Shown piece after piece: positions 41,413 to 49,684 of a stretch of DNA of 49,684 bases; position 1 is the stretch's first letter; the number at the start of each line of letters is the position of its first letter. Position numbers and translations under genes: made by a program. The notes under the pieces were generated by a model. That model worked only from the letters and a program-made list of their open reading frames with translations, was not told the DNA's origin and ran no database searches. Source of the DNA: Acidobacteriota bacterium (GTDB taxonomy: Bacteria > Actinomycetota > Acidimicrobiia > Spongiisociales > ZC4RG35). Where the stretch lies: positions 1-49,684 of the forward strand of contig SMXW01000064.1 in the NCBI GenBank assembly GCA_004356805.1, written 5' to 3'.

Positions 41413-42704
41413 CGCGGCGGGTCTTCCATTCGTTGCGTTACCAACTCGGCGAATCGGTCTCCTCGCGCGGCGTACGAGTCGAACTGGTCGAAGCTGGCAC
41501 ATCCTGGAGCCAGAAGCACCGTGTCACCGTCCTCGGCCGCCTGAGCAGCCATCTCAACCGCATTGTCCAAAGTTCCGGCAAGCCTCCCCCGCTCACCGGC
41601 AGAAGCGGCCAACCCGGGTCCTGCCTCACCTATGCCGATGAGTATCCGAACGTTCGGCTCCGCCGCAATGGGGGTGAGATCCAGTCCTTTGGGTAGGCCT
41701 CCTGCGATCAGGATCACGGAATCGTGCGCCCGAATCGAGGAGAGTGCCGCATGTGGGTTGGTTGCCTTCGAGTCGTCGATCCATCGGATTCCGTTCCCCT
41801 CGTGAACGAGAGAACGTCGATGCGGTCCAGGCGAATATCCAGTGGCGCCCTTCACCACTGCTTCCTCAGTAGCACCTACCCGCAACGCGAGAGCTGCCGC
41901 CGAGGCAATGTTGGCCAAATGACTCGTGTCCTGGGAGGTCAACTCGGAGATATCGATCACGACGTCTCCCACAACGAGCGAACCTTCATCCACTCCGCCG
42001 CCTCCGGAAGGAAGTCGTCTTCCGGAGATCGGGTACGTCTCCGACGAAGCTGCCATCGCGAGCTCGGTGGCTCCCCCGTCGTCACAGTCATAGACCAAAA
42101 GGTCGTTGCTGGTCTGATTGGCGTAGATGCGAGCCTTCGACGATCGGTAGCCGTATTCAGACCCATGCCAGTCGAGGTGATCGGCAGCAACGTTGGTGAT
42201 CGCCGCAGCCAGCGGATGGAACGTCTCTGTGAATCTGAGTTGGAAGCTGGAGACCTCTACCACTAGAGCGTCATACCCGTCGTCGGTGAAATCAGACAGC
42301 GGTGCTCCGATATTTCCGGTGGCGGGAGCGTTGAGACCCGAGGCTTCCAGCATGGCCGCCGTCGCCTCGGTAACGCTGGTCTTACCGTTGGTGCCGGTGA
42401 CCGCGATCACCGGGAGTTGCAAGTGACGCCATGCGTACTCAATCTCGCTCCACACCGGAATGCCCCACTCGAGAGCCTCGACGATGGGCATAGACCGTTC
42501 AGAGAAACCCGGACTTGCAACCACAACATCGATGCCATTGAGAAGCACCGGGTCCCAACTTCCGTTGGCGATGGCAAATCCCTCCCCCAGGGCCTCCGAA
42601 GACGGTTTCTCGTCGTAGATGGTGACCGAAGCACCCTCTCTCCGAGCGAGACGCCCGGCGGCCAGACCCGAGACTCCTGCACCGAGAACGAGCAACCGGC
42701 TCAC
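41409..42704 (-). CDS. murD: UDP-N-acetylmuramoylalanine--D-glutamate ligase MurD
   Basis: A 431-residue Mur ligase adding D-Glu. The N-terminal Rossmann-like domain starts RLLVLGAGVSGLAAGRLA; the ATP P-loop is VTGTNGKTSVTEAT; later markers are NVAADHLDWHGSEYGYRSSK and IDDSKATNPHAAL. The GTG start at 42704 overlaps the mraY stop as GTGA. The same reading frame stays open far upstream through mraY (717 codons in all), but that part is out of frame with mraY and does not resemble any protein. Confidence 0.95.
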   Translation of the reverse strand: MSRLLVLGAGVSGLAAGRLARREGASVTIYDEKPSSEALGEGFAIANGSWDPVLLNGIDVVVASPGFSERSMPIVEALEWGIPVWSEIEYAWRHLQLPVIAVTGTNGKTSVTEATAAMLEASGLNAPATGNIGAPLSDFTDDGYDALVVEVSSFQLRFTETFHPLAAAITNVAADHLDWHGSEYGYRSSKARIYANQTSNDLLVYDCDDGGATELAMAASSETYPISGRRLPSGGGGVDEGSLVVGDVVIDISELTSQDTSHLANIASAAALALRVGATEEAVVKGATGYSPGPHRRSLVHEGNGIRWIDDSKATNPHAALSSIRAHDSVILIAGGLPKGLDLTPIAAEPNVRILIGIGEAGPGLAASAGERGRLAGTLDNAVEMAAQAAEDGDTVLLAPGCASFDQFDSYAARGDRFAELVTQRMEDPPR

Positions 42705-43750
42705 AGAATCCCCTCGAGTCGAAGAAAGTCCCCATAGAAGAACCCGAGACCCAAAGCCACCCCGATGCCGGTGAGAATCCAAAATCGGATTACCACGGTG
42801 GTTTCCGGCCAGCCACGAAGATCGAAGTGGAAGTGGAGCGGCGACATTCGGAAGATTCGTTTTCCGGTCAGCCTGAAGCTGGCGACCTGGAGTATCACCG
42901 ACAACACCTCGGCGACATAGATCGCACCGAGGACAGCCAATAGAAGATGGGTGTTGGTGAGAAGAGCGACGGCAGCGAGCAATCCTCCTATACCCTGGCT
43001 GCCGACATCGCCCATGAATACCTTGGCCGGAGGTGCGTTCCACCACAGAAATCCGAGTATTGCCCCAAACATCGCAGCTGAAATGATGGCAAGCTCGAGT
43101 GGGTCGACGCCCGAGTAGAAATCCGGATTCCTGAACTGCCAGAAGGCAATGACCGTGTACGACGCGACCACCAATGCCGACGAGCCGGCGGCGAGACCAT
43201 CCATGCCGTCCGCCAAGTTCACCCCGTTGGCCGTTCCCGTGAGCATCAAAAGCACCCAGATGACAAAGAAGGGTCCGAGGTCGATCCCGAGTGGTCTGAC
43301 GAAGGAGATTTCGGTGACCACGCCAGCCACTGATGCCCCCCATGCAAAAAGGGCAGCAATCGCCAACTGCATGCCGAACTTCACGGCCTTCGACAAACCG
43401 AGGCTTCGTTTCCCCTTGTATTTGGCCCAATCGTCGGCAAACCCGACAAGGGCCATACCCACCAAAGCGAAAACTACCAGCAACCCACCAGCGCTGAACG
43501 GTCTCATCTCGAGACTGAACCCGGTACCGGGACTCCATATCCGAACATGGGACAGGAGCCATCCGACGATGGCGGCGAGCACAAAAACCACCCCACCCAT
43601 CGTTGGAGTGCCCTGCTTGTGGGCGTGACCCTTGATGTCCTCCTGGATGAACTGGCCAATCTCCCGCCTACGCAGGAATCGAATCGCGTACGGCGTGCCG
43701 AATATCGACACAAACAGCCCAACAGCTCCAGCAATCAGAAGGGCAATCAC
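42701..43750 (-). CDS. mraY: Phospho-N-acetylmuramoyl-pentapeptide transferase MraY
   Basis: A 349-residue membrane enzyme with about ten helices that makes lipid I from UDP-MurNAc-pentapeptide and undecaprenyl phosphate. Conserved features are FADDWAKYKGKRSLGLSKAV with the Asp pair, NLADGMDGLAAGSSALV, VFMGDVGSQGIGG and the histidine segment SPLHFHFDLRGW. GTG start overlapping the murE stop; the next gene murD overlaps as GTGA. murF, which usually lies between murE and mraY, is not present. Confidence 0.96.
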   Translation of the reverse strand: MIALLIAGAVGLFVSIFGTPYAIRFLRRREIGQFIQEDIKGHAHKQGTPTMGGVVFVLAAIVGWLLSHVRIWSPGTGFSLEMRPFSAGGLLVVFALVGMALVGFADDWAKYKGKRSLGLSKAVKFGMQLAIAALFAWGASVAGVVTEISFVRPLGIDLGPFFVIWVLLMLTGTANGVNLADGMDGLAAGSSALVVASYTVIAFWQFRNPDFYSGVDPLELAIISAAMFGAILGFLWWNAPPAKVFMGDVGSQGIGGLLAAVALLTNTHLLLAVLGAIYVAEVLSVILQVASFRLTGKRIFRMSPLHFHFDLRGWPETTVVIRFWILTGIGVALGLGFFYGDFLRLEGIL

Positions 43751-45249
43751 TGTTCCATGCTCGCTGACCCGGGGGCAGGATCGGTGGACATCCGACGACG
43801 GCTCAAAGCTTCTCGTGCCACTTCCCGGTCGTCGAATGGTTGCATCTCGCCTGCGATTTCTTGCATTGGTTCGTGACCCCGACCGAGGATCAGAACGATG
43901 TCACCGTCGCCCGCCGCATTGATCGCCTTTGAGATCGCAGACGAACGATCCAGATCCACAATCGACTCGGCTGAAGAGTCAAGACCAGACACGATTGCAT
44001 CGGCGATAGCCGCAGGATCTTCGGAACGCGGATTGTCGCTCGTGACGATGGCCAGGTCTGCACGGGAGACCGCCGACCCCATCAAAGGCCGCTTTGCTTG
44101 ATCGCGGTCCCCGCCCGCTCCTATCAGTGCGATGACACGTCGTCCTCCCAGACCCCGTGCTGTGGCCACTGCTTCCACAATCCCTTCCGGAGTGTGGGCA
44201 TAATCGACGATGACCCGGACCGGGTCATCGTGAGAAACCACCTCGAATCTTCCTGGCACCCCTTGGAGCGATTGAAGTCCCGAGACGACATCATCGAAGC
44301 CGAGACCGGCAGCCAGACCGCAAGCAGCTGCCAGTACGGCATTGTCGACGTTGAACGATCCCACCACTGGAGCCGTCAGCTCGGCGGAGCCCCACGGAGT
44401 GGTCAAACTGAAGGACGTACCACGCGCAGTCGGCGCCATGTCGCCGATGCGGATCTCGCCATCCGCTCCCACGCGTAGAAGTGACCCGTGAAAGATTCGG
44501 GCTATCTCTTCTCCGACTTCGTCATCGATGTTGACAACGGCGATTCCCACCTCGTACTCATCGAACAGCCTCAGTTTGGCGGTGCGGTAACTGTCCATGT
44601 CACCATGAAAATCGAGATGATCCTGAGAGAAATTGGTAAATGCAGCCACTGCGAAGGTGGTGGCAGCCACGCGTCCAAGCTCGAGTGCATGGGACGACAC
44701 CTCCGCTGCCACGAACTCGGCTCCGTTGTCACGCATCCGTGCCAGAAGTCGCTGGAAGTCCGACGCCTCAGGGGTGGTGTGGAGCGATCTGACGACCTCA
44801 TCGCCGATGCGGGTGTGGATAGTGCCGATCAGACCCGTTGACAGCCCTGCCGACGACGCTATGGATTCGGTGTAATGAGTGACTGTCGTCTTGCCATTTG
44901 TCCCTGTGACACCTATCACTTTCATCGTTTGGGACGGGTCACCGTGCACCGATGCGGCCAACACTCCTAGAGCACTCCTTGTGTTAGGGACGACAATCTC
45001 CATGACGGTCGAGCCGGTCGGATGATCGACGCATACGGCCGGTGAGCCGGCTGCCACGGCCCCGGAGACGAAGGCATGTCCGTCGACCAGGGCACCCCGA
45101 ATCGCCACGAAGAGGATGCCGTTGCCCGCCTGCCGGGAGTCGTGGGTGACATCAACAACCGCAACCTCGACTTTTCCCGTCTCTGGCGCGACAAGGATCC
45201 CTCCCGCCACCTCAACAAGCTGTTGCACGCTCCTACCGCTGATGGCCAT
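43747..45249 (-). CDS. murE: UDP-MurNAc-tripeptide synthetase MurE (meso-DAP type)
   Basis: A 500-residue Mur ligase adding the third amino acid of the stem peptide. The UDP-binding domain includes DSRQAGNGILFVAIRGALVD; the ATP P-loop is GVTGTNGKTTVTHY; FVAAEVSSHALELGRV and FSQDHLDFHGDMDSYR are typical. TSDNPRSEDP carries the DNPR motif associated with meso-diaminopimelate specificity, so the cell wall is probably of the DAP type. ATG start, 17-base overlap with the ftsI stop, GTGA overlap with mraY. Confidence 0.95.
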   Translation of the reverse strand: MAISGRSVQQLVEVAGGILVAPETGKVEVAVVDVTHDSRQAGNGILFVAIRGALVDGHAFVSGAVAAGSPAVCVDHPTGSTVMEIVVPNTRSALGVLAASVHGDPSQTMKVIGVTGTNGKTTVTHYTESIASSAGLSTGLIGTIHTRIGDEVVRSLHTTPEASDFQRLLARMRDNGAEFVAAEVSSHALELGRVAATTFAVAAFTNFSQDHLDFHGDMDSYRTAKLRLFDEYEVGIAVVNIDDEVGEEIARIFHGSLLRVGADGEIRIGDMAPTARGTSFSLTTPWGSAELTAPVVGSFNVDNAVLAAACGLAAGLGFDDVVSGLQSLQGVPGRFEVVSHDDPVRVIVDYAHTPEGIVEAVATARGLGGRRVIALIGAGGDRDQAKRPLMGSAVSRADLAIVTSDNPRSEDPAAIADAIVSGLDSSAESIVDLDRSSAISKAINAAGDGDIVLILGRGHEPMQEIAGEMQPFDDREVAREALSRRRMSTDPAPGSASMEQ

Positions 45250-47086
45250 CGGGTGTCACTCCCAGCCGGTGCAGGGCTTGTTTCATCACCGCGGCAAAGA
45301 CGGGTGCTGCGGACAGACCGCCTGTGCGATAGTCAAACGACGGCGCATCGATGAGAACGGCGACAACCACCTTTGGATCGTTGATAGGCGCCATGCCTAC
45401 GAAGGAAGCCCTGGTCGTCTCCGTGTAGCGGCCGTCGTCGCCAAGCTTGTTCGCCGTTCCGGTCTTGCCTCCGACCCGATAACCGTCAATGGCCGCCGCT
45501 GCCCCGGTGCCTTTCTCAACCACTAAAGCCAGCAACTCGCGCATGAGAAGCGCGGTACCGGATGACACCACTCGTCTCGTTTGCATTCCGGCCACTTGAG
45601 TCTCACCGTCGACGTCGGTCTTCGAGGACACAATGTGGGGAGTAGTCCAGATGCCGTCATTGCCGATGGCGGCATAGGCGGCAGCCATCTGCAACGGTGT
45701 GACAGCGACCGAGTATCCGATGGCAGCCGACGCCCAACAAGTCGCACATCCCGCCTCGAAGTTGAGAATCCCCGGGGCCTCGGCGGTGTAGTCGATACCT
45801 GTCTTGCTACCAAGCCCGAAGGCCTCGATGTACTGGATCAAACGATCTTGGCCGAGAGTCTCGGCAATCTTGATCGTTCCGATGTTCGACGACCTCGTGA
45901 ATATCTGCGCCACGCTCATATCCTCGGTGGCATGGTTCTCGAAATCGCGATAGCACCCATAAAGCTCGTCATCGGCAAAACGACAAGCATCATCTCTCAG
46001 TTCCAGTTCGTCGGGGACTTCGGGAAAAACGGTCCCGATCGACACCTCGCCTTCTTCAAGCGCCGCCGCCACCGTTATCAGCTTCTGAGTTGACCCGGGC
46101 TCATAGATTCCACGAACGATGAAGTTGCTGAATGCACGGCAGGCAACCGGGTCTTCGGCTTGTTCACACGAAGGATCCTGTGTCTGTCTGGTCTGGGGGT
46201 CGAAGATCGGGGCGCCAACCATGGCAAGCACCTCGCCAGTCTCCACTGCGAGGACGACAACCCAACACGAGATGGCACCGGTCTGTTCCAGGGCAAGCAC
46301 ACAGGCCTGCTGCGCTTGATACTGGAGCGGAAGGTCGATGGTCGTGTTCAGATCGACACCGGGGATGGCAGGGACTATCCGGCTGTACCCCTGAGGGATA
46401 ACACGTCCCTGGAGGTCCCTTTCGAACTCGGCTTTGCCGGGGGTGCCGCGCAACTCTTCGTCGTAAACCAATTCGAGACCCTCCTGGCCATCGCCGTCGA
46501 TGTTGACGAACCCGGTGACGTGGCTCGCCACCGCTCCAGCGGGGTAGATCCGCGTGGGCTCCGGATGGGAGTAGACGCCGCGGATCTCGAGACCGAGAAC
46601 TTCGTCGGCTACCACATCCTCGACCTGTCTCTTGATGTAGACGAATTCGCGGTCGCTGATGAGGCGCTGATAGAGAACATCAGTGTCGGCTCCGAGTGGG
46701 CCCCCAATCTGCTGTGCCACCCACAATGGTTCTTCGACTTGACTGGGCACCGCATAGATGCTCTGGGCCTGCACGGTCATCGCAAGAAGCTCGCCGTTAC
46801 GGTCGAAGATCTTGCCTCGCTGTGGAGCCAGGTCCCGGGACACGAGTCTCTGATTTAGACCCTGCTCCGCCAGGTCAGCGGCTTGGACAACCTGGATCTG
46901 AAACAGCCGATAGCCCATTCCCATCCAGGCCGCCACCACGGCCAGGCCGATGACCGCCACTCGAACTTTAGAAGGTTGAAGGCGCCGGGCAGCCTTGGGG
47001 GCGGCCATGGCTTCAGTTCCCCGGCTGGCTCTCCGGTGAACCGAGGCACCCCACCCCGATCTCATACCCGGTACTGATGCGACCAC
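45233..47086 (-). CDS. ftsI: Septal transpeptidase FtsI (class B penicillin-binding protein)
   Basis: 617 residues in this reading. The cytoplasmic basic N-terminus leads to a single membrane anchor (about 41-62), then the PBP dimerisation domain (RGKIFDRNGELLAMT) and the transpeptidase. The active-site Ser332 and Lys335 lie in YEPGSTQKLI, the SxN motif in TRSSNIGTIKI and the KTG motif in GGKTGTANK. No PASTA repeats. FtsI cross-links septal peptidoglycan with FtsW. The GTG at 47086 keeps the tight spacing to ftsL (seven bases); an ATG at 47008 preceded by GGGGA is an alternative start that would drop 26 residues. Confidence 0.94.
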   Translation of the reverse strand: MVASVPGMRSGWGASVHRRASRGTEAMAAPKAARRLQPSKVRVAVIGLAVVAAWMGMGYRLFQIQVVQAADLAEQGLNQRLVSRDLAPQRGKIFDRNGELLAMTVQAQSIYAVPSQVEEPLWVAQQIGGPLGADTDVLYQRLISDREFVYIKRQVEDVVADEVLGLEIRGVYSHPEPTRIYPAGAVASHVTGFVNIDGDGQEGLELVYDEELRGTPGKAEFERDLQGRVIPQGYSRIVPAIPGVDLNTTIDLPLQYQAQQACVLALEQTGAISCWVVVLAVETGEVLAMVGAPIFDPQTRQTQDPSCEQAEDPVACRAFSNFIVRGIYEPGSTQKLITVAAALEEGEVSIGTVFPEVPDELELRDDACRFADDELYGCYRDFENHATEDMSVAQIFTRSSNIGTIKIAETLGQDRLIQYIEAFGLGSKTGIDYTAEAPGILNFEAGCATCWASAAIGYSVAVTPLQMAAAYAAIGNDGIWTTPHIVSSKTDVDGETQVAGMQTRRVVSSGTALLMRELLALVVEKGTGAAAAIDGYRVGGKTGTANKLGDDGRYTETTRASFVGMAPINDPKVVVAVLIDAPSFDYRTGGLSAAPVFAAVMKQALHRLGVTPDGHQR

Positions 47087-47092
47087 GGATCA

Positions 47093-47479
47093 TCATTGAT
47101 TGTTCCCCTCCCCTTCAGCTCCGGCAACAACGGGTATCTCCGGAGTCAGGTCAACAAGAAGCTGTTTCGTGGTGTCGGGGATCACCAACCCCAGTTCCTC
47201 GGCCAGAGGAGAGATTCGCGCCGGGTTGACAAGACGGGCAATCTCGAGGTTCATCTGACGGTTCGTGGCCGTTTCCTCGCTGATGGCCTTGCTCAACTCG
47301 GCGAGGTCGAAGGCACTCCGATCAAGGCTGGTTCTGGCGAAGCCAAGGCCCAGGAACGCGACGACACCGATGAGGACCATGAGCATCCACGGGGCGAGTG
47401 TCGGACGGCGGAGCCGTCGTCCCTTCAGGAGACGCAAGTTGTCCTGCTCGGCCAGACGTCGAACCGGGCGGGCCGTCAC
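47093..47479 (-). CDS. ftsL: FtsL-like septum protein
   Basis: A 128-residue bitopic protein: basic cytoplasmic N-terminus, one membrane helix (about residues 30-50, APWMLMVLIGVVAFLGLGFA), then a short outside coiled coil (about 65-95) followed by the ARLVNPARISPLAEELGLV segment typical of FtsL/DivIC proteins. It is identified by size, topology and position between rsmH and ftsI; sequence conservation is low in this family. The GTG at 47479 overlaps the rsmH stop as GTGA; the frame reads on to 47635 but only inside rsmH. Confidence 0.82.
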   Translation of the reverse strand: MTARPVRRLAEQDNLRLLKGRRLRRPTLAPWMLMVLIGVVAFLGLGFARTSLDRSAFDLAELSKAISEETATNRQMNLEIARLVNPARISPLAEELGLVIPDTTKQLLVDLTPEIPVVAGAEGEGNNQ

Positions 47480-48411
47480 GCCGCAAGCCTTTCGGCTGCA
47501 CGCAGGACTGCCGACCGGGACCTGTTGTTGGACTCCACTTCGGCTGCTGACGCCCGAATCGGTTTCCTGGTCAAAACACGAAGCTCCGCGGTCATCCCGC
47601 AACCGCACACCGGGAGATCGGGCGGACAGGTACAACCCGCCGCACCGGCGACGAATCGTTGCTTGACGATGCGATCCTCGAGAGAGTGATACGAGATGGC
47701 CAGCACCCGTCCCCCGGGTCGGACCATGTCAACAGCCTGGTCGATCCCGGAACGGACGGCATCCAACTCGTCGTTGACCGCAATGCGTATGGCCTGAAAG
47801 GTGCGTCGGGCAGGATGACCCGCCCGACGCCTGGCCGCAGGCATTGCCTGTGCAATGACGGTGGATAGCTGGGCAGTGGAATTGATAGGCCGCGATTCCA
47901 CTATTGCCCGGGAGATGCGCCGGGCCAGTGGTTCTTCGCCGTAGTCGCGGAGGATGCGAACGAGGTCACTCTCGCTCCAGTCGTTGACAAGATCTGAAGC
48001 CTGGTGCTTCGCATCAGGCCCCATCCTCATGTCGAGAGGGCCGTCGTTTCTGTATGAGAACCCGCGGCTCGCTTCGTCCAGTTGATGTGACGAGACGCCA
48101 AAGTCAAAAAGGACCCCGGCTGGAGGTTCCTCGATGATTGGGAGGACAATATTGCTCAGGTCCTCGAAGTTGCCCTGGACAGCGACAACACCAAGTTCCC
48201 TGGCCTGCTCCAGGGCCTCAGGATCTCTATCTACTCCAACAACCGTCACTTCAGCTCCGAACTCGTCCAACAAACGCCGACTGTGACCACCGCCTCCGAA
48301 CGTTGCGTCAATCACAATTCCCGGCATGACGGGGGCTAACAACTCGGCCACCTCATCAAGCAGAACCGCCCGGTGGTACTCCCCGTCCTCGTTTCTCCGG
48401 TCCTGGTTCAT
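47476..48411 (-). CDS. rsmH: 16S rRNA m4C1402 methyltransferase RsmH (MraW)
   Basis: A 311-residue SAM-dependent methyltransferase. Motifs are EYHRAVLLDEVAELL at the start, the SAM-binding loop IDATFGGGGHSRRLL, FDFGVSSHQLDEASRGFSY, GGRVLAISYHSLEDRIVKQ and a Cys-rich loop CTCPPDLPVCGCG. The ATG at 48411 is chosen: it follows GGGGGG seven bases upstream. The frame can be read from a TTG at 48438. Second gene of the dcw operon, 106 bases after mraZ. Confidence 0.95.
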   Translation of the reverse strand: MNQDRRNEDGEYHRAVLLDEVAELLAPVMPGIVIDATFGGGGHSRRLLDEFGAEVTVVGVDRDPEALEQARELGVVAVQGNFEDLSNIVLPIIEEPPAGVLFDFGVSSHQLDEASRGFSYRNDGPLDMRMGPDAKHQASDLVNDWSESDLVRILRDYGEEPLARRISRAIVESRPINSTAQLSTVIAQAMPAARRRAGHPARRTFQAIRIAVNDELDAVRSGIDQAVDMVRPGGRVLAISYHSLEDRIVKQRFVAGAAGCTCPPDLPVCGCGMTAELRVLTRKPIRASAAEVESNNRSRSAVLRAAERLAA

Positions 48412-48517
48412 TGCCAGCCCCCCGGGCGCTGGTACCAACTAGAAGCGGGCGGAGTCAGGGGCGTTCCAATTGGTTCCGGGGGGCTGGCGATGAGCCAAGG
48501 CAGTAGCTATCTGTGGA

Positions 48518-48931
48518 TCAGGCCTCCACGTCGAGATAGGTCTCGTCACCGGTCTCACGGTCGGCCAGGTAGACCTCTTTCTTCCAAAGCTCCACGTGGT
48601 CGAACACGCCAATGACAGCTATTTCCGTGGCCGTCTCGACGTCGGCAAACTCGCGCAGGTCCGGCTTGACGAGGACTCGACCGGATTTGTCCAGTGTCTG
48701 AAGGTCGGCGCCGCCAAAGACCGTCCTGGAGAATCGTCTCCCACCACGGTCCTGAGGACGCTCGATCACTTCGGAGGCCTTCTTCTCGAAGTCCTCGGCT
48801 GAGAATATGACGAGTTGACCGTCTTGTCCCTTGGTGACGACACATCCGTCTTCGAGACGACGGCGGAAAGAGGAGGGCATGACCACCCGTCCTTTGCCGT
48901 CGAGGCTATGGAAGTACTCACCCAGGAACAC
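48518..48931 (-). CDS. mraZ: Transcriptional regulator MraZ
   Basis: A 137-residue protein with two SpoVT/AbrB-like repeats: FLGEYFHSLDGKGRVVMPSS and, later, DLQTLDKSGRVLVKPDL. MraZ binds direct repeats upstream of its own gene and represses or adjusts the dcw operon. The GTG at 48931 is chosen because the family begins MFLGEY at this point, with GGGAAAG about eight bases upstream; an upstream in-frame GTG at 48976 would add 15 residues. Three MraZ-box repeats overlap the promoter just upstream. Confidence 0.94.
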   Translation of the reverse strand: MFLGEYFHSLDGKGRVVMPSSFRRRLEDGCVVTKGQDGQLVIFSAEDFEKKASEVIERPQDRGGRRFSRTVFGGADLQTLDKSGRVLVKPDLREFADVETATEIAVIGVFDHVELWKKEVYLADRETGDETYLDVEA

Positions 48932-48986
48932 TTCAGATCTTTCCCGTCCGTCCTCACCGTCGAATCCCCTCAGCACTGGGGCTGGT

Positions 48987-49019
48987 CGCCACTATGACCC
49001 ACTTCCCCCCACATGTCAA
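48987..49019 (-). promoter_or_regulatory. dcw operon promoter overlapped by three MraZ boxes
   Basis: On the minus strand -35 TTGACA (49019-49014) and -10 CATAGT (48996-48991) are 17 bases apart. Three direct repeats GTGGGG, GTGGGT and GTGGCG at 49012-49007, 49002-48997 and 48992-48987 are each separated by four bases (ten-base period), the known MraZ-box layout. They cover the spacer and -10, so MraZ binding would block RNA polymerase. Confidence 0.8.
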
Positions 49020-49354
49020 CCTTTTTGCCCCACCATCCTCCATTGTGTGGGCGACACTCCCCTCCCCTACCCTCTTGCGGACGCGGATTAGCCACGCGGC
49101 TTAGAAGAATCGGCGCCCTAAATCGAGGAGGTCAGAGGTGGGGGGCGGCAGCCATCTCATCCATGGACGGCTCGGCTGATCATCCGGATGGGAGTGAACA
49201 CCCCTGACAACTCCAACCGTTCGACTCGGCATCGCTCAACACGGCGAAATGCTCCTGCGGAGGCACAAGTCTCCACTCAACAGACCAGCAGGGACCGATT
49301 CGACCCGAAAGACACCAAGCCGAAGAAGATCCGAAGAAATTCTCCGACGACGAT
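49020..49354. other. Intergenic region between the HNH gene and the mraZ promoter
   Basis: About 335 bases with no convincing gene on either strand. A possible imperfect hairpin is formed by CATCTCATCC and GGATGGGAGTG between about 49153 and 49198, and GC-rich inverted pieces lie near 49080-49110. No match to RNase P, SRP or tmRNA landmarks was seen, nor a clear intrinsic terminator for the HNH gene. Confidence 0.4.
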
Positions 49355-49684
49355 TCAGGCAGACTCGGCCAAGAGATATGGCTGCCATGACGGATCCACC
49401 TGAAATCCGGTCGAAGCGTAAATCCAGGCGAATCGACGGGGTGGACCAGGTCTGCTTCTCAAACGGAAACCGCTTTCATCCGGCAGCCTGTCACCTTTCC
49501 GCACGTTGCAAGCGCGGCAACACGCCACAACGTTCTCCCAGCTGTGATCCCCGCCCTTTGACCGAGGTCTGATGTGGTCCAGAGACTCGGCGGGACCACC
49601 GCAGTATTGACACTGATGACCGTCTCGCCCAAAGACGGCTCTCCTGGTAACAGGGACTGCCCTCCTGTACGGCACCCTCACGTA
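49355..49684 (-). CDS. HNH endonuclease, 5' partial
   Basis: The visible 109 codons hold the HNH domain: RRAVFGRDGHQCQYCG, then LDHIRPRSKGG with the catalytic His, WENVVACCRACN with the second Cys pair, and RKGDRLPDE. The sequence just inside the window edge (YVRVPYRRAVPVTRRAVF) corresponds to the middle of a widespread actinobacterial HNH family whose members carry about 60 more residues, so the real start is probably outside the window. Usual suggested roles are DNA cleavage or repair; no restriction partner is visible. Confidence 0.85.
   Translation of the reverse strand, partial: YVRVPYRRAVPVTRRAVFGRDGHQCQYCGGPAESLDHIRPRSKGGDHSWENVVACCRACNVRKGDRLPDESGFRLRSRPGPPRRFAWIYASTGFQVDPSWQPYLLAESA

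Noticed and set aside
41409..43562. A 717-codon open frame that would extend murD far upstream
   Set aside because: The upstream 286 codons run through mraY in another frame and resemble no protein; MurD similarity starts at the GTG at 42704, which also overlaps the mraY stop in the usual GTGA way.
36089..49019. ftsA or ddl expected in the dcw cluster
   Set aside because: Neither was found; absence of ftsA is normal in actinobacteria that use SepF, so it was not reported as unusual.
49090..49215. RNase P, SRP or other structural RNA gene
   Set aside because: Purine-rich and hairpin-prone, but none of the conserved landmarks of these RNAs were found.

Overview
The window is a moderately GC-rich chromosomal segment of an actinobacterium. 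Three things point to this lineage. First, the division and cell-wall (dcw) cluster has no ftsA and is followed by pgeF, yggS, sepF, yggT and a DivIVA/Wag31-type gene. Second, the same block holds the traR/dksA, lspA, rluD, dnaE series that follows the dcw cluster in actinobacteria. Third, there is a paired ArsA/Get3-like ATPase locus and a four-domain ribosomal protein S1. A deep-branching class such as Acidimicrobiia is my best guess, but this is inference from gene content and not a phylogenetic result.

Layout. 1-5163 (minus) is the start of a Tad/Flp pilus operon: cpaB, cpaE/tadZ, cpaF/tadA, then a fused VWA plus TadB-like protein that runs off the left edge. 5409-9994 (minus) holds rpsA, polA and a small coiled-coil gene. 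10050-10475 holds tRNA-Leu(CAA), with the C-terminal remnant of an amidohydrolase directly behind it. 10510-13467 (minus) holds a two-component system and ygfZ. 13539-18098 holds ccdA, an MFS carrier, a MATE carrier with nth, a broken EamA-type transporter start and a small membrane protein. 18128-21932 (plus) holds a long tandem ThyX protein, a 72-residue protein and two ArsA-type ATPases. 22035-28507 (minus) holds dnaE, a zinc-finger rhomboid, rluD, lspA, a TraR/DksA protein and a DUF167 protein. 28635-31811 (plus) is ileS. 31808-48931 (minus) is the dcw operon, from mraZ to DivIVA and a YCII protein. An HNH endonuclease gene runs off the right edge.

How it works together. The minus-strand operon between about 32 and 49 kb makes lipid II precursors (murE, mraY, murD, murG, murC, murB), the septal synthase (ftsW, ftsI, ftsL, ftsQ) and the Z-ring with its anchors (ftsZ, sepF, DivIVA). 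Its promoter is overlain by three MraZ-box repeats, so MraZ probably controls its own operon. Most junctions are four-base NTGA start/stop overlaps, which suggests translational coupling. murF is missing from its usual place between murE and mraY.

Most of the window is housekeeping. The points I find most worth checking are the tandem ThyX protein with complementary half-motifs, the VWA-TadB fusion, the missing murF, the stem-loop block before ftsZ, the gene scars at 10.2 and 17.6 kb, and a set of apparently leaderless promoters. I saw no CRISPR array, insertion sequence, prophage or rRNA gene.
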